The notes under the pieces: model-generated
Databases searched by the model: none
Told to the model about the DNA's origin: nothing
Seen by the model: the letters and a program-made list of their open reading frames with translations, nothing else
Shown: positions 1 through 11,827 of the stretch, piece after piece
Numbering within the stretch: position 1 is the stretch's first letter
Layout: each line of letters starts with the position of its first letter
Program-made: the position numbers and the translations under genes
Assembly: GCF_000020485.1 (NCBI RefSeq)
Contig: NC_011899.1
Coordinates: 97,501 to 161,500, forward strand
Origin: Halothermothrix orenii H 168
GTDB lineage: Bacteria; Bacillota; Halanaerobiia; Halanaerobiales; Halothermotrichaceae
DNA: 64,000 bases
Direction of reading: 5' to 3'

Positions 1-2545
<2,545 letters not shown>

Positions 2546-2876
2546 CATCTCATCATTGTATGCTGTTTTGAAGGTGTGAATAATAATAAATGTTTAATTT
2601 AATTAATATGAAACAAAATAATTGACGGAAAACAAATTGTTGGGCTATGTACATGTAAAAGTATATTTTTAAGAGTTAATATCTAAAATTAAAGAGGTAT
2701 AAAACAAAAATCCCGTAAAAACGGGATTTTTTATTTTTATTTAGTTTTTTAATTAACCAATGTCCTTATAATATAGATCCTAATTAATCAAGTGGGTCCT
2801 TGAAATTAAAACAGGTTTTTAACTGTGAACCTTTACACCCACTTTTAATATTTCTAAATTTAAGAAATTATCTGGG
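2546..2876. other. Spacer after 23S rRNA, no 5S or tRNA seen
   Basis: This 331-base AT-rich stretch separates the 23S gene from the next gene, which is on the opposite strand. I looked for a 5S rRNA (about 117 bases with a CCGAAC loop and paired ends) and for tRNA cloverleafs with a GTTCRA T-loop, and found neither. The only structure is the terminator hairpin at 2706-2735, about 160 bases after the rRNA end. Confidence 0.75.
2706..2735 (+). terminator. Intrinsic terminator of the rRNA operon
   Basis: A perfect TCCCGT / ACGGGA stem with an AAAA loop is extended by A-U pairs and followed by a run of T. It is the first terminator after the 23S gene and probably ends the rRNA transcript. Confidence 0.85.
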
Positions 2877-3137
2877 TTAAGAAGTATAGTCATTGTAAGC
2901 TTTTAAGGCTGCATCTATAACTTCCCGGGATTCCGGGTGTTTTAGAAATTCTTTATGTATTTCAGCAAAGGCCTTACGGAATCCGGGGCTATTATTTAGA
3001 ATATGGGTAGCGACTTCGGTTATAGTTATTATTAATTTTAACGTTTCGTCGTATTTTTGAGGGTCATCATCTTTAATTTTTTGAAGATTGTCAATTGTAA
3101 TTTTTGAGGTAAGCTCTGTTACCATTTTTTCAAACAC
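2877..3137 (-). CDS. Hypothetical 86-residue protein
   Basis: I do not recognise this protein. It starts at GTG with a strong ribosome binding site (AAGGAGGT, seven bases before the start, read on the minus strand), so it is likely translated. The product is 86 residues, soluble, mostly charged and predicted helical, with no cysteine, signal peptide or membrane segment. It stands alone between the convergent rRNA operon and the divergent gene at 3315. The good binding site and absence of an overlapping gene support a real gene; function is unknown. Confidence 0.65.
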   Translation of the reverse strand: MFEKMVTELTSKITIDNLQKIKDDDPQKYDETLKLIITITEVATHILNNSPGFRKAFAEIHKEFLKHPESREVIDAALKAYNDYTS

Positions 3138-3238
3138 CTTTATTACCTCCTTAATATTTTTTTTTATTTTTTACTTATGACAGGGTTTTTATTTGTATAA
3201 AATGGAACCAATTATCTATCCAGTGTTGTTTAATATTG

Positions 3239-3247
3239 TGGTATAAT
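3239..3247 (+). promoter_or_regulatory. Possible extended -10 promoter
   Basis: TGGTATAAT is an extended -10 element about 65 bases before the start of the next gene. No good -35 hexamer is seen 16-18 bases upstream, so the call rests on the -10 alone. Confidence 0.45.
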
Positions 3248-3314
3248 TAAATAAATTACAGGAAAATATCATAATTTAAGGAAAACATCATAATTAGAGG
3301 TGGTATTAGTAAAA

Positions 3315-4457
3315 GTGTTTCTGAAAAAAATACTGATTACATTATTTTTATTCCTATTCTTTATAGTAGTATTGCCTGGTATGATACATAATTTTTCTCA
3401 GGCCAGGGCTTCTTTACTTAAACCACGACTGGAGCTGGAGGTAACCAAAAATCAATTTAATTTAATTGAGAAAAAGTTTAAACTGCCCGAATTCTATGTT
3501 AAGGGAGTGTATATAAGTGGGTGGGTAGCTGGTATGCCTGACAGGATGGAAAAAATTATTGAGATGATAGAAAATACTCCCCTTAATTCTGTTGTTATTG
3601 ATATAAAGGACGAACACGGTTATATTTCTTATAAAACCCGGGTTGAAAAGGCCTGGAAGATTGGTGCAGTTAAATTAAAAATTAAAAATATCAAAATGTT
3701 GCTAAAGTTATTAAAAAGTAAGGGAATTTATACTATAGGCAGGGTAGTGGTATTTAAAGACCCGGTCCTTGCCAAAAAAAGGCCTGACCTGGCTCTGGAT
3801 GTTTTAGACCCACTCAGGATAAAGAAGAATATTTACTGGGTTGATCCCACCAGCATTGAAGTCTGGCGTTATAATATAGAAATTGCAAAAGAGGCGGCAA
3901 GACTGGGTTTTGACGAAATTCAATTTGATTATATCCGGTATCCGGTTAGCAGGTTTAAAATTAATTTAAAAGGACCATATAAATATAAGTTAGATAAGAC
4001 AAAACCCATTAACAGTTTTATCAGTTATGCTAAAAAGGAGTTATCAAAACTATCTACACCTGTTTCTATAGATGTTTTTGGCTTGACTACAGCAGTTGAG
4101 GATGATCTGGGGATCGGACAAAATTTGAAATATCTGGGAAGTATAATTGATATTATTTCTCCAATGGTTTATCCATCTCATTATGCTCCAGGTAGTTACG
4201 GGATTGAGGATCCTGAAATGTCTCCTTATAAAATCGTTTATAATAGCATGAAAGATGCTTTAGATAAATTTGAAAATAATAAGGTTGTCTTCAGGCCCTG
4301 GTTACAGGATTTTTCCCTTAAAAAACAATATTCACACCGGGAAGTAATGGCCCAGATTAGGGCAGTTCAGGATCTGGGGTTAAAAGAATGGTTGTTATGG
4401 AACCCGAGATGCCGTTATACAGAGAAAGCCTTTAGGCCTCCCCTCCAGATGGAGTAG
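3315..4457 (+). CDS. Putative glycoside hydrolase, DUF4015-type, membrane-anchored or secreted
   Basis: The product has a basic N-terminus followed by one hydrophobic segment (roughly residues 4-22), which is a signal peptide or anchor, then a TIM-barrel-like domain. The motifs GVYISGW, VVIDIKDEHG, YWVDPTS and DEIQFDYIRYP match the family of putative glycoside hydrolases called DUF4015. Members are thought to act on polysaccharide outside the membrane, but I know of no proven substrate. I prefer the GTG at 3315 (about 380 residues): the GAGGTGG at 3297-3303 is a binding site about 11 bases before it, while an upstream in-frame GTG at 3300 overlaps that site. The gene is monocistronic and ends in a terminator. 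Confidence 0.8.
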   Translation: MFLKKILITLFLFLFFIVVLPGMIHNFSQARASLLKPRLELEVTKNQFNLIEKKFKLPEFYVKGVYISGWVAGMPDRMEKIIEMIENTPLNSVVIDIKDEHGYISYKTRVEKAWKIGAVKLKIKNIKMLLKLLKSKGIYTIGRVVVFKDPVLAKKRPDLALDVLDPLRIKKNIYWVDPTSIEVWRYNIEIAKEAARLGFDEIQFDYIRYPVSRFKINLKGPYKYKLDKTKPINSFISYAKKELSKLSTPVSIDVFGLTTAVEDDLGIGQNLKYLGSIIDIISPMVYPSHYAPGSYGIEDPEMSPYKIVYNSMKDALDKFENNKVVFRPWLQDFSLKKQYSHREVMAQIRAVQDLGLKEWLLWNPRCRYTEKAFRPPLQME

Positions 4458-4470
4458 GGAGGTTTTTTAT
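4437..4470 (+). terminator. Intrinsic terminator overlapping the stop codon
   Basis: CCTCCC at 4437-4442 pairs with GGGAGG at 4457-4462, with an inner CTCC/GGAG pairing, and six T follow. The stem includes the last codons of the glycoside hydrolase gene. Confidence 0.85.
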
Positions 4471-4597
4471 AATAAATATATTTTATTTATAGGAACAACA
4501 TTTATAGAAACAACCAGTATTTTTATGAAATTACAAGATAACCTTCAAATATCGAATAAAATAGAATTTATTTTGATATATTTAATTATAATAATAT

Positions 4598-4626
4598 TTG
4601 GCATATAAAAGAATTGGGTGTATTAT
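4598..4626 (+). promoter_or_regulatory. Promoter of the ctsR operon
   Basis: TTGGCA (4598-4603) and TATTAT (4621-4626) are spaced by 17 bases, giving a housekeeping-type promoter with a start point near 4633. The CtsR box begins a few bases downstream, so bound repressor would sit on the start region. Confidence 0.8.
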
Positions 4627-4638
4627 ATAAACAAGGAA

Positions 4639-4655
4639 GGTCAAAAAAAGTCAAA
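4639..4655 (+). promoter_or_regulatory. CtsR operator (heptad direct repeat)
   Basis: GGTCAAA-AAA-AGTCAAA is a match to the known CtsR tandem heptad GGTCAAANANRGTCAAA. It lies between the promoter and the ctsR start, so the operon is expected to be autorepressed at low temperature and released by heat or protein stress. Confidence 0.9.
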
Positions 4656-4681
4656 GACAAATTTGGGGAGGTTATGGTAAA

Positions 4682-5155
4682 ATGGCCAGCCTTGCAGATC
4701 AGATAGAAAAATACTTACGAAAATTGTTAACAAAATATGAAGGGGAAGTGGAAATTAAAAGGAATCAGTTAGCCAGTGATTTTGATTGTGTTCCTTCCCA
4801 GATTAACTATGTCTTAAATACCAGGTTTACTGTTGAAAAGGGTTATCTGGTTGAAAGTCAAAGAGGTGGTGGGGGTTACATCAGAATAATCAGAGTTAGT
4901 CTTGATTCAAACCGTAAAACCTTAAAGGAGCTAATATCAAGAATAGATGGTCCAATAACACAACGTGAAGCTGAAGGTATAATTGACCGTCTTTTTGATA
5001 ACAATTTTATAACAGAAAAAGAGAGGGATATTATGAAAGTAGCGGTTAATCGTAAATACATTAATGTAGAACTTCCTCACCGGGATTATATCAGGAGTAG
5101 GCTGTTAAGAGGTATGTTGAAGACTATTATAAAACATGAAGATGAGGAGGGATAG
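4682..5155 (+). CDS. ctsR: Transcriptional repressor CtsR
   Basis: CtsR represses class III heat-shock genes (clp genes and its own operon). The 157-residue length is typical. The N-terminal part holds the winged helix-turn-helix (about residues 27-60), and the glycine-rich wing RGGGGYIRI at residues 61-69 is the family's DNA contact and heat-sensing loop. The C-terminal part is the dimer domain recognised by McsB. The start ATG lies 10 bases after GGGGAGG (4665-4671). It is the first gene of a tight four-gene operon; two bases separate it from mcsA. Confidence 0.97.
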   Translation: MASLADQIEKYLRKLLTKYEGEVEIKRNQLASDFDCVPSQINYVLNTRFTVEKGYLVESQRGGGGYIRIIRVSLDSNRKTLKELISRIDGPITQREAEGIIDRLFDNNFITEKERDIMKVAVNRKYINVELPHRDYIRSRLLRGMLKTIIKHEDEEG

Positions 5156-5157
5156 AA

Positions 5158-5670
5158 ATGTTGTGTCAAAGATGTGGTAAAAGAGAAGCTACGGTTCATT
5201 TGACCAAGATTATAAATGGGGAGAAAAATGAAATATTTCTCTGTAAAGAATGTGCTCAGGAAACAGGCCAGATGCCCTTTAAGGGCGAAGACCCGTTTTC
5301 ATTCCAGAATTTACTCAGTGGAATCTTAAACCCTGAACTCGGTCTGGGTAATGAACCCAGGGTTCAAAAACTCAAATGTGATAATTGTGGCCTGAGTTAC
5401 CAGGAATTTAGTGAAAAGGGTTTGTTCGGGTGTTCTGAATGTTATCAACACTTCGGTAACAGGTTATCTCCCCTTATTAAAAGGATACATGGAAGTAATG
5501 GGCATACCGGAAAAGTTCCGAAACGTCGTGGAGGAGACCTGAGAATAAAGAGAGAGATTGAAGAATTGAGAAAGGAATTAGAGCTTGAAGTTGAAAGGGA
5601 AAACTTTGAAAAAGCTGCTGAACTTAGAGATAAAATCCGTGACCTTGAGAAAAAGCTGGGGGGGAATTAA
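5158..5670 (+). CDS. mcsA: McsA, activator of the arginine kinase McsB
   Basis: McsA binds McsB and is needed for its kinase activity in the protein-arginine phosphorylation pathway that marks proteins for ClpCP. Two zinc-binding pairs of CXXC are seen: C3/C6 with C29/C32, and C74/C77 with C92/C95. The C-terminal 35 residues are a UVR helix-hairpin (EIEELRKELE...[10 protein letters not shown]), also found in UvrB/UvrC and ClpC. The 170-residue length fits the family. GAGGAGGGATAGAA precedes the ATG. It is flanked by ctsR and mcsB with gaps of two bases each. Confidence 0.95.
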   Translation: MLCQRCGKREATVHLTKIINGEKNEIFLCKECAQETGQMPFKGEDPFSFQNLLSGILNPELGLGNEPRVQKLKCDNCGLSYQEFSEKGLFGCSECYQHFGNRLSPLIKRIHGSNGHTGKVPKRRGGDLRIKREIEELRKELELEVERENFEKAAELRDKIRDLEKKLGGN

Positions 5671-5672
5671 GT

Positions 5673-6722
5673 ATGTCTTTAAAAGATCTGATCAACAAAA
5701 ACTTAAGCCACTGGGTGGCCGGTCAGGGTCCAGAAAGAGATATTGTATTAAGTAGTAGGATTAGACTGGCCCGAAATCTGGATACTATTCCTTACCCTAA
5801 CCGGGCCGATAAAGATAGTAAAGAAGAGGTCACAAAAAGGGTTCTGGATGCTACCTCAAAGCAGGGCAAAATAAAATTACATTATATAAAAATGGATGAC
5901 TTACCGGAAGTAGAGAGGGAAGTTCTTGTTGAAAAACACCTGATAAGTCCAGCTCACGCTAAAGCAGGTGAGGGGAAGGGTGTTTTATTAAATGATAATG
6001 AAACTATAAGTATTATGATTAATGAAGAAGACCATTTGAGATTACAGGTTTTAATACCTGGACTACAGCTTGAGGGTGCCTGGGAGACAGCCAGTGAACT
6101 CGATGATCTTCTGGAAGAAAAACTTGATTTTGCTTTTTCCCAGAAATGGGGTTACCTATCAGCCTGTCCCACTAATGTAGGTACAGGACTCAGGGCTTCT
6201 GTTATGGTTCATTTGCCGGCCCTGAATTTAACCAATAATATAAATAAAATGCTGGGAGCAATATCAAAGGTAGGTCTGACGGTTAGAGGTATATATGGGG
6301 AAGGAAGCGAATATGTTGGCAATCTTTATCAGATATCAAACCAGGTAACCCTGGGACATACTGAAAAGGAAATAATCGCTAATTTAAAAAGTGTAACCAG
6401 TCAGATTATTGAACAGGAACGGCAGGCCCGTAATTTATTGTTAAAAGAAAAAGAAATTGAAGTTAGAGACAGGGTTAACCGTTCTTTTGGAATATTGAGC
6501 CATGCTTATCAAATTTCCAGTGAGGAAGCCCTGAGAATGTTATCAAATGTAAAATTAGGCATAGATATGGGTATAATAACCGATGTTGATACTGGAGTAC
6601 TCAGCGAGTTAATGGTGTTAATCCGTCCAGCCCATCTACAGAAATTAGAGGGGAAAGAACTGACCCCAACCGAAAGGGATATTAAAAGAGCTGAATTAAT
6701 TAAGACGAGATTAAATATGTAA
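5673..6722 (+). CDS. mcsB: Protein-arginine kinase McsB
   Basis: McsB phosphorylates arginine side chains on misfolded proteins and on CtsR, using ATP; phosphoarginine is a degradation tag read by ClpC. It has the phosphagen-kinase fold: nucleotide-binding SSRIRLARN at 27-35, NEEDH at 117-121, and the loop CPTNVGTGLR with C165 at the active-site position. The C-terminal RDIKRA at 335-340 is the allosteric phosphoarginine-binding motif RDXXRA known from Bacillus. All expected elements are intact and the length (349) is normal. The gene is third in the ctsR operon. Confidence 0.96.
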   Translation: MSLKDLINKNLSHWVAGQGPERDIVLSSRIRLARNLDTIPYPNRADKDSKEEVTKRVLDATSKQGKIKLHYIKMDDLPEVEREVLVEKHLISPAHAKAGEGKGVLLNDNETISIMINEEDHLRLQVLIPGLQLEGAWETASELDDLLEEKLDFAFSQKWGYLSACPTNVGTGLRASVMVHLPALNLTNNINKMLGAISKVGLTVRGIYGEGSEYVGNLYQISNQVTLGHTEKEIIANLKSVTSQIIEQERQARNLLLKEKEIEVRDRVNRSFGILSHAYQISSEEALRMLSNVKLGIDMGIITDVDTGVLSELMVLIRPAHLQKLEGKELTPTERDIKRAELIKTRLNM

Positions 6723-6734
6723 GGAGGAGATAAA

Positions 6735-9155
6735 ATGTTCGGGAGATTTACTGAAAGAGCAAGAAAAGTTTTAAGTCTGGCCGAAAAAGAAGCTGTTGGC
6801 TTTAAACATAACTATGTAGGCACAGAGCATATTTTGCTGGGTCTGGTTAAAGAAGGGCAGGGAGTTGCTGCAAAGGCTCTAAAAGATGTTGGTATCTCTG
6901 AAGAAAAAGTTAAGGAGCAGATAACCAAGTTGATCGGTGAGGGAAATCAGGAGGTGAGTGGACCTATCAGTCTTACCCCCCGGAGTAAAAAGGTCCTCAA
7001 CCTGGCTCTGGATGAGGCCAGGCGTCTCGGTCATAACTATATTGGAACCGAGCATATCTTGCTGGGATTAATTAGAGAAGGAGAAGGTGTAGCTGTTAGA
7101 ATCCTGGCAAATCTTAATAATGGTGACCTCCAAAATATCAGGGAACAGGTAATTGAGTTACTTGGTGGTAAAGGGAATACCCGCCATCAGGATGGAACCA
7201 GGAGGAGTGAAACCCCTAATTTAGATGAATATAGCAGGGATTTGACCAAACTGGCTGATCAGGTTAAGCTTGATCCGGTCATCGGACGCGAAAAGGAAAT
7301 AGAAAGGGTCATTCAGGTTTTAAGCAGGAGAACCAAGAATAACCCGGTTTTAATCGGAGAGCCCGGGGTTGGTAAAACCGCCATTGTGGAAGGTTTGGCT
7401 CAGCGTATTGTCGATGAAAGTGTTCCTGATGTATTACTGAATAAAAGGGTAGTTGCTTTAGATTTAAGTTCAATTGTAGCCGGTTCTAAATACAGGGGTG
7501 AATTTGAAAAGAGACTTAAGGCTGTTATGAATGATATAGTGAAAAGTGGTAATATTATTCTATTTATTGATGAGCTTCACACTCTGGTGGGAGCAGGTGC
7601 TGCTGAAGGTGCTATTGATGCGGCCAATATTCTCAAACCGGCTCTTGCCCGTGGTGAGCTTCAGGCCATCGGAGCCACTACCCTCGATGAGTATCGAAAA
7701 TATATTGAAAAAGACCCGGCCCTGGAAAGGAGATTCCAGTCCATTCTGGTAGAGGAGCCGACTCCGGAAGAGACTATAGAGATTTTGAAGGGGCTACGGG
7801 ACCCCTATGAAGCCCATCATAAAGTCAAGATAAGTGATGAAGCTATTAAAGCGGCTGTAAACCTTTCACACCGTTATATTACTGACCGGTTTTTACCCGA
7901 TAAAGCCATTGATCTTATCGATGAAGCTGCCTCCAGGGTAAGACTGGGTAGTGATACCAGACCACCTGAATTAAAAGATTTGAATAAAAAGCTGGAAGAG
8001 GTAAAAAAAGAAAAGGAAGCCGCGGTTAAGAATCAGGAATTTGAAAAAGCTGCTGAATTAAGGGATAAAGAAAAAGAACTAGAGAAAGAGTTTGAAAACA
8101 TTCAGGAGAAATGGGAAAAAGAAAAAGAAAAGAGTGAAAGTACTGTAACCACTGAGGAAATAGCAGAGATAGTTTCAAGCTGGACCGGAATACCTGTAAC
8201 CAAGCTTGAGCAAGCAGAAACTGCCAAACTACTCCATCTAGAAGAAGAGCTGCACAAACGGGTAGTTGGCCAGGACGAGGCCATTCAGGCTGTTTCCCAG
8301 GCGGTGAGAAGGGCCCGGGCTGGTTTAAAGGATCCGAAGAGACCGATTGGCTCATTTATTTTTCTTGGTCCTACTGGAGTTGGGAAAACTGAGCTGGCCA
8401 GGGCTCTGGCTGAAGCTATGTTTAATGATGAAGAGACTATGGTAAGAATAGATATGTCCGAATATATGGAAAAACATGCTGTATCAAGACTGGTAGGCTC
8501 ACCTCCAGGATATGTAGGACATGAAGAAGGGGGACAGTTAACAGAGCCCATTAGAAGGCGCCCTTATTCTGTTGTACTTTTTGATGAGATTGAAAAAGCC
8601 CATCCCGATGTATTTAATATCCTTCTTCAGATCCTGGAAGATGGTCATTTGACCGATACCCATGGGCGCAGAGTTGATTTCAAGAATACTGTTGTTATAA
8701 TGACTTCAAATGTTGGGGCTAATTTTATCGAAAAGCAGTCAAGGTTAGGCTTTAAAGCCGGAAATGATGAAAAACAAAATTACGAAGATATGAAGGATAA
8801 GTTAATGTCAGATTTAAGGAGGACCTTCAGGCCCGAGTTTTTAAACAGGGTTGATGAAATTATTGTCTTCCATGCTCTAAACAGGGATCATATTAAGCAG
8901 ATTGTAGATCTGATGCTGGATGATGTTAAAAAACGCCTTGAGGACAAGGAAATTGATATTGAAGTTACTGAAGGAGCAAAACATGTTCTTGCTGAAAAAG
9001 GGTTTGACTCAGAATTTGGAGCCCGTCCTTTGAGACGAACAATTCAGCGAATGGTTGAAAACCCATTATCTGAAAAGATCCTGGAAGGAAAAGTTAAAGA
9101 AGGGGATAAAGTTGTTGTCGATGAACAGGATGGGAAAGTAGTCGTGGGCAAATGA
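6735..9155 (+). CDS. clpC: ATP-dependent Clp protease ATPase subunit ClpC
   Basis: ClpC is the AAA+ unfoldase that feeds substrates, including arginine-phosphorylated ones, to the ClpP peptidase. The 806-residue protein has two N-terminal Clp_N repeats (about 1-145), a first AAA+ module with Walker A GEPGVGKT near 209, and a middle domain with a UVR-like stretch [18 protein letters not shown] near 435-455. The second AAA+ module has GPTGVGKT near 545 and Walker [15 protein letters not shown]. The start follows AAGGAGGAGATAAA. It closes the CtsR-regulated operon; no terminator is obvious before the radA promoter. Confidence 0.97.
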   Translation: MFGRFTERARKVLSLAEKEAVGFKHNYVGTEHILLGLVKEGQGVAAKALKDVGISEEKVKEQITKLIGEGNQEVSGPISLTPRSKKVLNLALDEARRLGHNYIGTEHILLGLIREGEGVAVRILANLNNGDLQNIREQVIELLGGKGNTRHQDGTRRSETPNLDEYSRDLTKLADQVKLDPVIGREKEIERVIQVLSRRTKNNPVLIGEPGVGKTAIVEGLAQRIVDESVPDVLLNKRVVALDLSSIVAGSKYRGEFEKRLKAVMNDIVKSGNIILFIDELHTLVGAGAAEGAIDAANILKPALARGELQAIGATTLDEYRKYIEKDPALERRFQSILVEEPTPEETIEILKGLRDPYEAHHKVKISDEAIKAAVNLSHRYITDRFLPDKAIDLIDEAASRVRLGSDTRPPELKDLNKKLEEVKKEKEAAVKNQEFEKAAELRDKEKELEKEFENIQEKWEKEKEKSESTVTTEEIAEIVSSWTGIPVTKLEQAETAKLLHLEEELHKRVVGQDEAIQAVSQAVRRARAGLKDPKRPIGSFIFLGPTGVGKTELARALAEAMFNDEETMVRIDMSEYMEKHAVSRLVGSPPGYVGHEEGGQLTEPIRRRPYSVVLFDEIEKAHPDVFNILLQILEDGHLTDTHGRRVDFKNTVVIMTSNVGANFIEKQSRLGFKAGNDEKQNYEDMKDKLMSDLRRTFRPEFLNRVDEIIVFHALNRDHIKQIVDLMLDDVKKRLEDKEIDIEVTEGAKHVLAEKGFDSEFGARPLRRTIQRMVENPLSEKILEGKVKEGDKVVVDEQDGKVVVGK

Positions 9156-9167
9156 CCCGGTTTATTG

Positions 9168-9196
9168 TTGTAAAATCATGACAAAAATGTTATAAT
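9168..9196 (+). promoter_or_regulatory. Promoter of radA
   Basis: TTGTAA (9168-9173) and TATAAT (9191-9196) are spaced by 17 bases, with an extended TGT before the -10. It lies just after clpC, so radA-disA can be transcribed apart from the ctsR operon. Confidence 0.75.
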
Positions 9197-9230
9197 GAAA
9201 ATATCACTATATTTCGGGAGTTAAAGAATT

Positions 9231-10586
9231 ATGCCCAGACCTAAAACCTATTATATCTGCAGTGAATGTGGTTATAAATCTGCTAAATGGATGGGACGTT
9301 GTCTAAACTGTGGTGCCTGGAATACTTTTCAGGAACTGGATGAAGAAGCCATTGAGGAAAAGGTGGATATCAAGGTTACCCCTAGTTCAATAACTGATAT
9401 AAAAGCCGGGGCCTGTCCCCGGCTTTCTTCCGGTATTGGGGAGTTTGACAGGGTGCTTGGTGGAGGTGTTGTGCCCGGTTCTTTAATTCTACTTGGAGGT
9501 GCCCCTGGAATAGGTAAATCGACCCTGGTTCTTCAAATGGCCAGGCACTTCAGCGAAAAATATGGAAAAGTTTTATATGTCAGTGGTGAAGAATCAGCTT
9601 CCCAGTTAAAAATGAGGGCCGGGAGGCTCGGGGCTATAAATGAGGATTTATATGTTCTTTCTGAAACTAATTTTCAACAAATTTATGGTGTTATACAAAA
9701 TGAAAAATATGAATTAATAATAATAGATTCTATACAAACAATATTTGACCCCCGGATTGAATCTACCCCCGGTAGTATAAGCCAGGTTAAGGAAGTTACT
9801 AATAGGTTACTTATTCAGGCCAAGAAACTGGAAGTTCCCATCGTTTTAATAGGACATGTTACCAAGGAAGGACATCTGGCCGGTCCCCGGGTCCTGGAAC
9901 ATTTGGTTGATACAGTTCTTCAGTTTGAAGGGGACAGGAATTACATCTATCGAATTCTCAGGGCAGTAAAAAATCGTTTTGGCTCTACAAATGAGATAGG
10001 TGTCTTTGAAATGATGGGAAGTGGTATGAGAGAAGTGGTTAATCCCTCGGAAATTTTCCTTAAAGGGAGGGCCCAGGGGGTATCGGGTTCTGTGATAGTT
10101 CCGGTTGTCGAGGGGAGTAGACCCCTTCTTGTTGAGGTTCAGGCCCTGGTAACCTACTCGAGTTTTGGGACCCCCCAGCGGTTAACAACCGGTGTTGACC
10201 GGAAGAGGGTTTCTATTTTACTGGCTGTCCTGGAGAAAAAGGCTGGTATTAATTTTCATAATCAGGATGTTAATATTAATATAACAGGGGGCTTAAAAGT
10301 AGAAGAGCCGGCCCTGGATCTCGGTATAATAACAGCTATTTTATCAAGTTGTAAAGACCAGGAGGTAGCTCCGGACCTGGCTGTGATTGGAGAAGTAGGA
10401 CTGGCCGGGGAGATACGGGCTGTCAGTCAGATAGAGAGGCGTTTAAGTGAATTAAAAAAGATGGGCTTTAAGGAAGTTGTTATTCCTGGAGGCAATATAT
10501 CTGGTCTGGACTTTGACCCGGATATTAATATAGTTGAAGTTAAAAATGTTAATGATCTCATGAAGATATTGTTTAACAGGAGGTGA
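9231..10586 (+). CDS. radA: DNA repair helicase-like protein RadA/Sms
   Basis: RadA is a RecA-like ATPase that drives branch migration in recombination and also restrains DisA. The N-terminal zinc finger has C10, C13, C24 and C27. Walker A GGAPGIGKST lies near residues 89-98, and the diagnostic KNRFG motif lies near 246. The C-terminal third resembles the Lon protease domain without being a protease. The 451-residue length is typical. It sits next to disA, which begins five bases after the radA stop, the standard Firmicute arrangement linking DNA-damage sensing and repair. Confidence 0.97.
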   Translation: MPRPKTYYICSECGYKSAKWMGRCLNCGAWNTFQELDEEAIEEKVDIKVTPSSITDIKAGACPRLSSGIGEFDRVLGGGVVPGSLILLGGAPGIGKSTLVLQMARHFSEKYGKVLYVSGEESASQLKMRAGRLGAINEDLYVLSETNFQQIYGVIQNEKYELIIIDSIQTIFDPRIESTPGSISQVKEVTNRLLIQAKKLEVPIVLIGHVTKEGHLAGPRVLEHLVDTVLQFEGDRNYIYRILRAVKNRFGSTNEIGVFEMMGSGMREVVNPSEIFLKGRAQGVSGSVIVPVVEGSRPLLVEVQALVTYSSFGTPQRLTTGVDRKRVSILLAVLEKKAGINFHNQDVNINITGGLKVEEPALDLGIITAILSSCKDQEVAPDLAVIGEVGLAGEIRAVSQIERRLSELKKMGFKEVVIPGGNISGLDFDPDINIVEVKNVNDLMKILFNRR

Positions 10587-10590
10587 TGTA

Positions 10591-11670
10591 ATGGATGGAA
10601 AAAAGGTGAGCTGGGGTGAAGTACTAAAAATTCTGGCTCCGGGAACCCTGCTCAGGGAAGGGCTTGAAAATGTGTTACGTGCTAAAACCGGGGCCCTGAT
10701 TGTTATCGGTGATAGTGAAGAAGTTTTGGGTATTGTGGATGGAGGGTTTAATATAAATGCAGAACTTACTCCAGCCCGGTTGTATGAATTGGCCAAAATG
10801 GATGGAGCCATGGTATTAAACTCAAGTGCGGATAGAATTCTATGTGCCAATGCCCAGCTTATTCCGGACCCAACTATACCATCCTCGGAGACAGGGACAC
10901 GTCACAGAACTGCCGAACGGGTTGCCAAGCAGACCAACCAGCTGGTTATAGCTATTTCCCAGAGAAGGGATATTATCTCACTTTATAAGGGTGATTCCAA
11001 GCATGTTCTGGAGGATATAAGGATAGTCCTGGCCAAGGCCAACCAGGCTGTTCAGACTCTGGAGAAATATCGTTCTGTCCTTGATCAGGCCCTGATTAAT
11101 TTAAGTGCCCTTGAGTTTGAAGACCTGGTAACCATTGCTGATGTGGTAACCGTTATTCAGAGGACAGAGATGGTATTGAAGATCCAGAAAGAAATAGAAA
11201 AGTATATTAGTGAGCTCGGAAGCGAAGGCCGGTTAATTAAGATGCAGCTTGAAGAGCTTATTACCGATGTCAGGGAAGAAGGAGTCTTATTGATAAAAGA
11301 TTATATTGAAGAGAATGAAGAGGGAGAAATTCCTGATGCTAAGGAATTACTCGATGAGTTGATAGACTGGACAACAGATGAAATGCTCTCATTAAATACA
11401 ATCAGTAAAGCCCTTGGTCACGGTGGGGGTATTAACTCCATGGATTTATCTGTAGAACCCAGAGGTTACCGTATTTTGCGTAAAATTCCAAGGCTTCCCA
11501 TGCCTGTTATCGATAACCTGGTAGGGCATTTTGGTTCCCTGCAAAAAGTTTTAAATGCTTTCCCTGATGAACTTGACGATGTTGATGGTGTTGGCGAAGT
11601 CAGGGCCAAGGCCATAAAAGATGGTCTGAGGCGTCTTCGGGATCAGGTATTACTGGATAGACATATATAA
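10591..11670 (+). CDS. disA: Diadenylate cyclase DisA (DNA integrity scanning protein)
   Basis: DisA makes cyclic di-AMP from two ATP and scans DNA for branched structures. The catalytic DGA motif is at residues 71-73 (MDGAMVL) and the RHR motif at 104-106 (GTRHRTAER), so the cyclase is expected to be active. A helical linker follows, then a C-terminal helix-hairpin-helix DNA-binding region. The length (359) is normal. The start is ATG with AGGAGGTGATGT before it, overlapping the end of radA. No second diadenylate cyclase is in the window. Confidence 0.97.
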   Translation: MDGKKVSWGEVLKILAPGTLLREGLENVLRAKTGALIVIGDSEEVLGIVDGGFNINAELTPARLYELAKMDGAMVLNSSADRILCANAQLIPDPTIPSSETGTRHRTAERVAKQTNQLVIAISQRRDIISLYKGDSKHVLEDIRIVLAKANQAVQTLEKYRSVLDQALINLSALEFEDLVTIADVVTVIQRTEMVLKIQKEIEKYISELGSEGRLIKMQLEELITDVREEGVLLIKDYIEENEEGEIPDAKELLDELIDWTTDEMLSLNTISKALGHGGGINSMDLSVEPRGYRILRKIPRLPMPVIDNLVGHFGSLQKVLNAFPDELDDVDGVGEVRAKAIKDGLRRLRDQVLLDRHI

Positions 11671-11752
11671 AAGTAATATTATTTGTCAGGAAAACCTCGT
11701 TATTGGAAGTTAATAATAGTTTATTACAGATATAACCGAGAAATTGCCTTAA

Positions 11753-11781
11753 TTGACAGTTGCCCCGGGAAATGTTATAAT
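11753..11781 (+). promoter_or_regulatory. Consensus promoter of the CarD-family gene
   Basis: TTGACA (11753-11758) and TATAAT (11776-11781) are a perfect consensus pair with a 17-base spacer, and TGT precedes the -10. Transcription should start near 11788. Confidence 0.9.
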
Positions 11782-11827
11782 TACTCTGAGGAATTTTATG
11801 GCTAATGAAGAGGGGTTGATTAACAAG

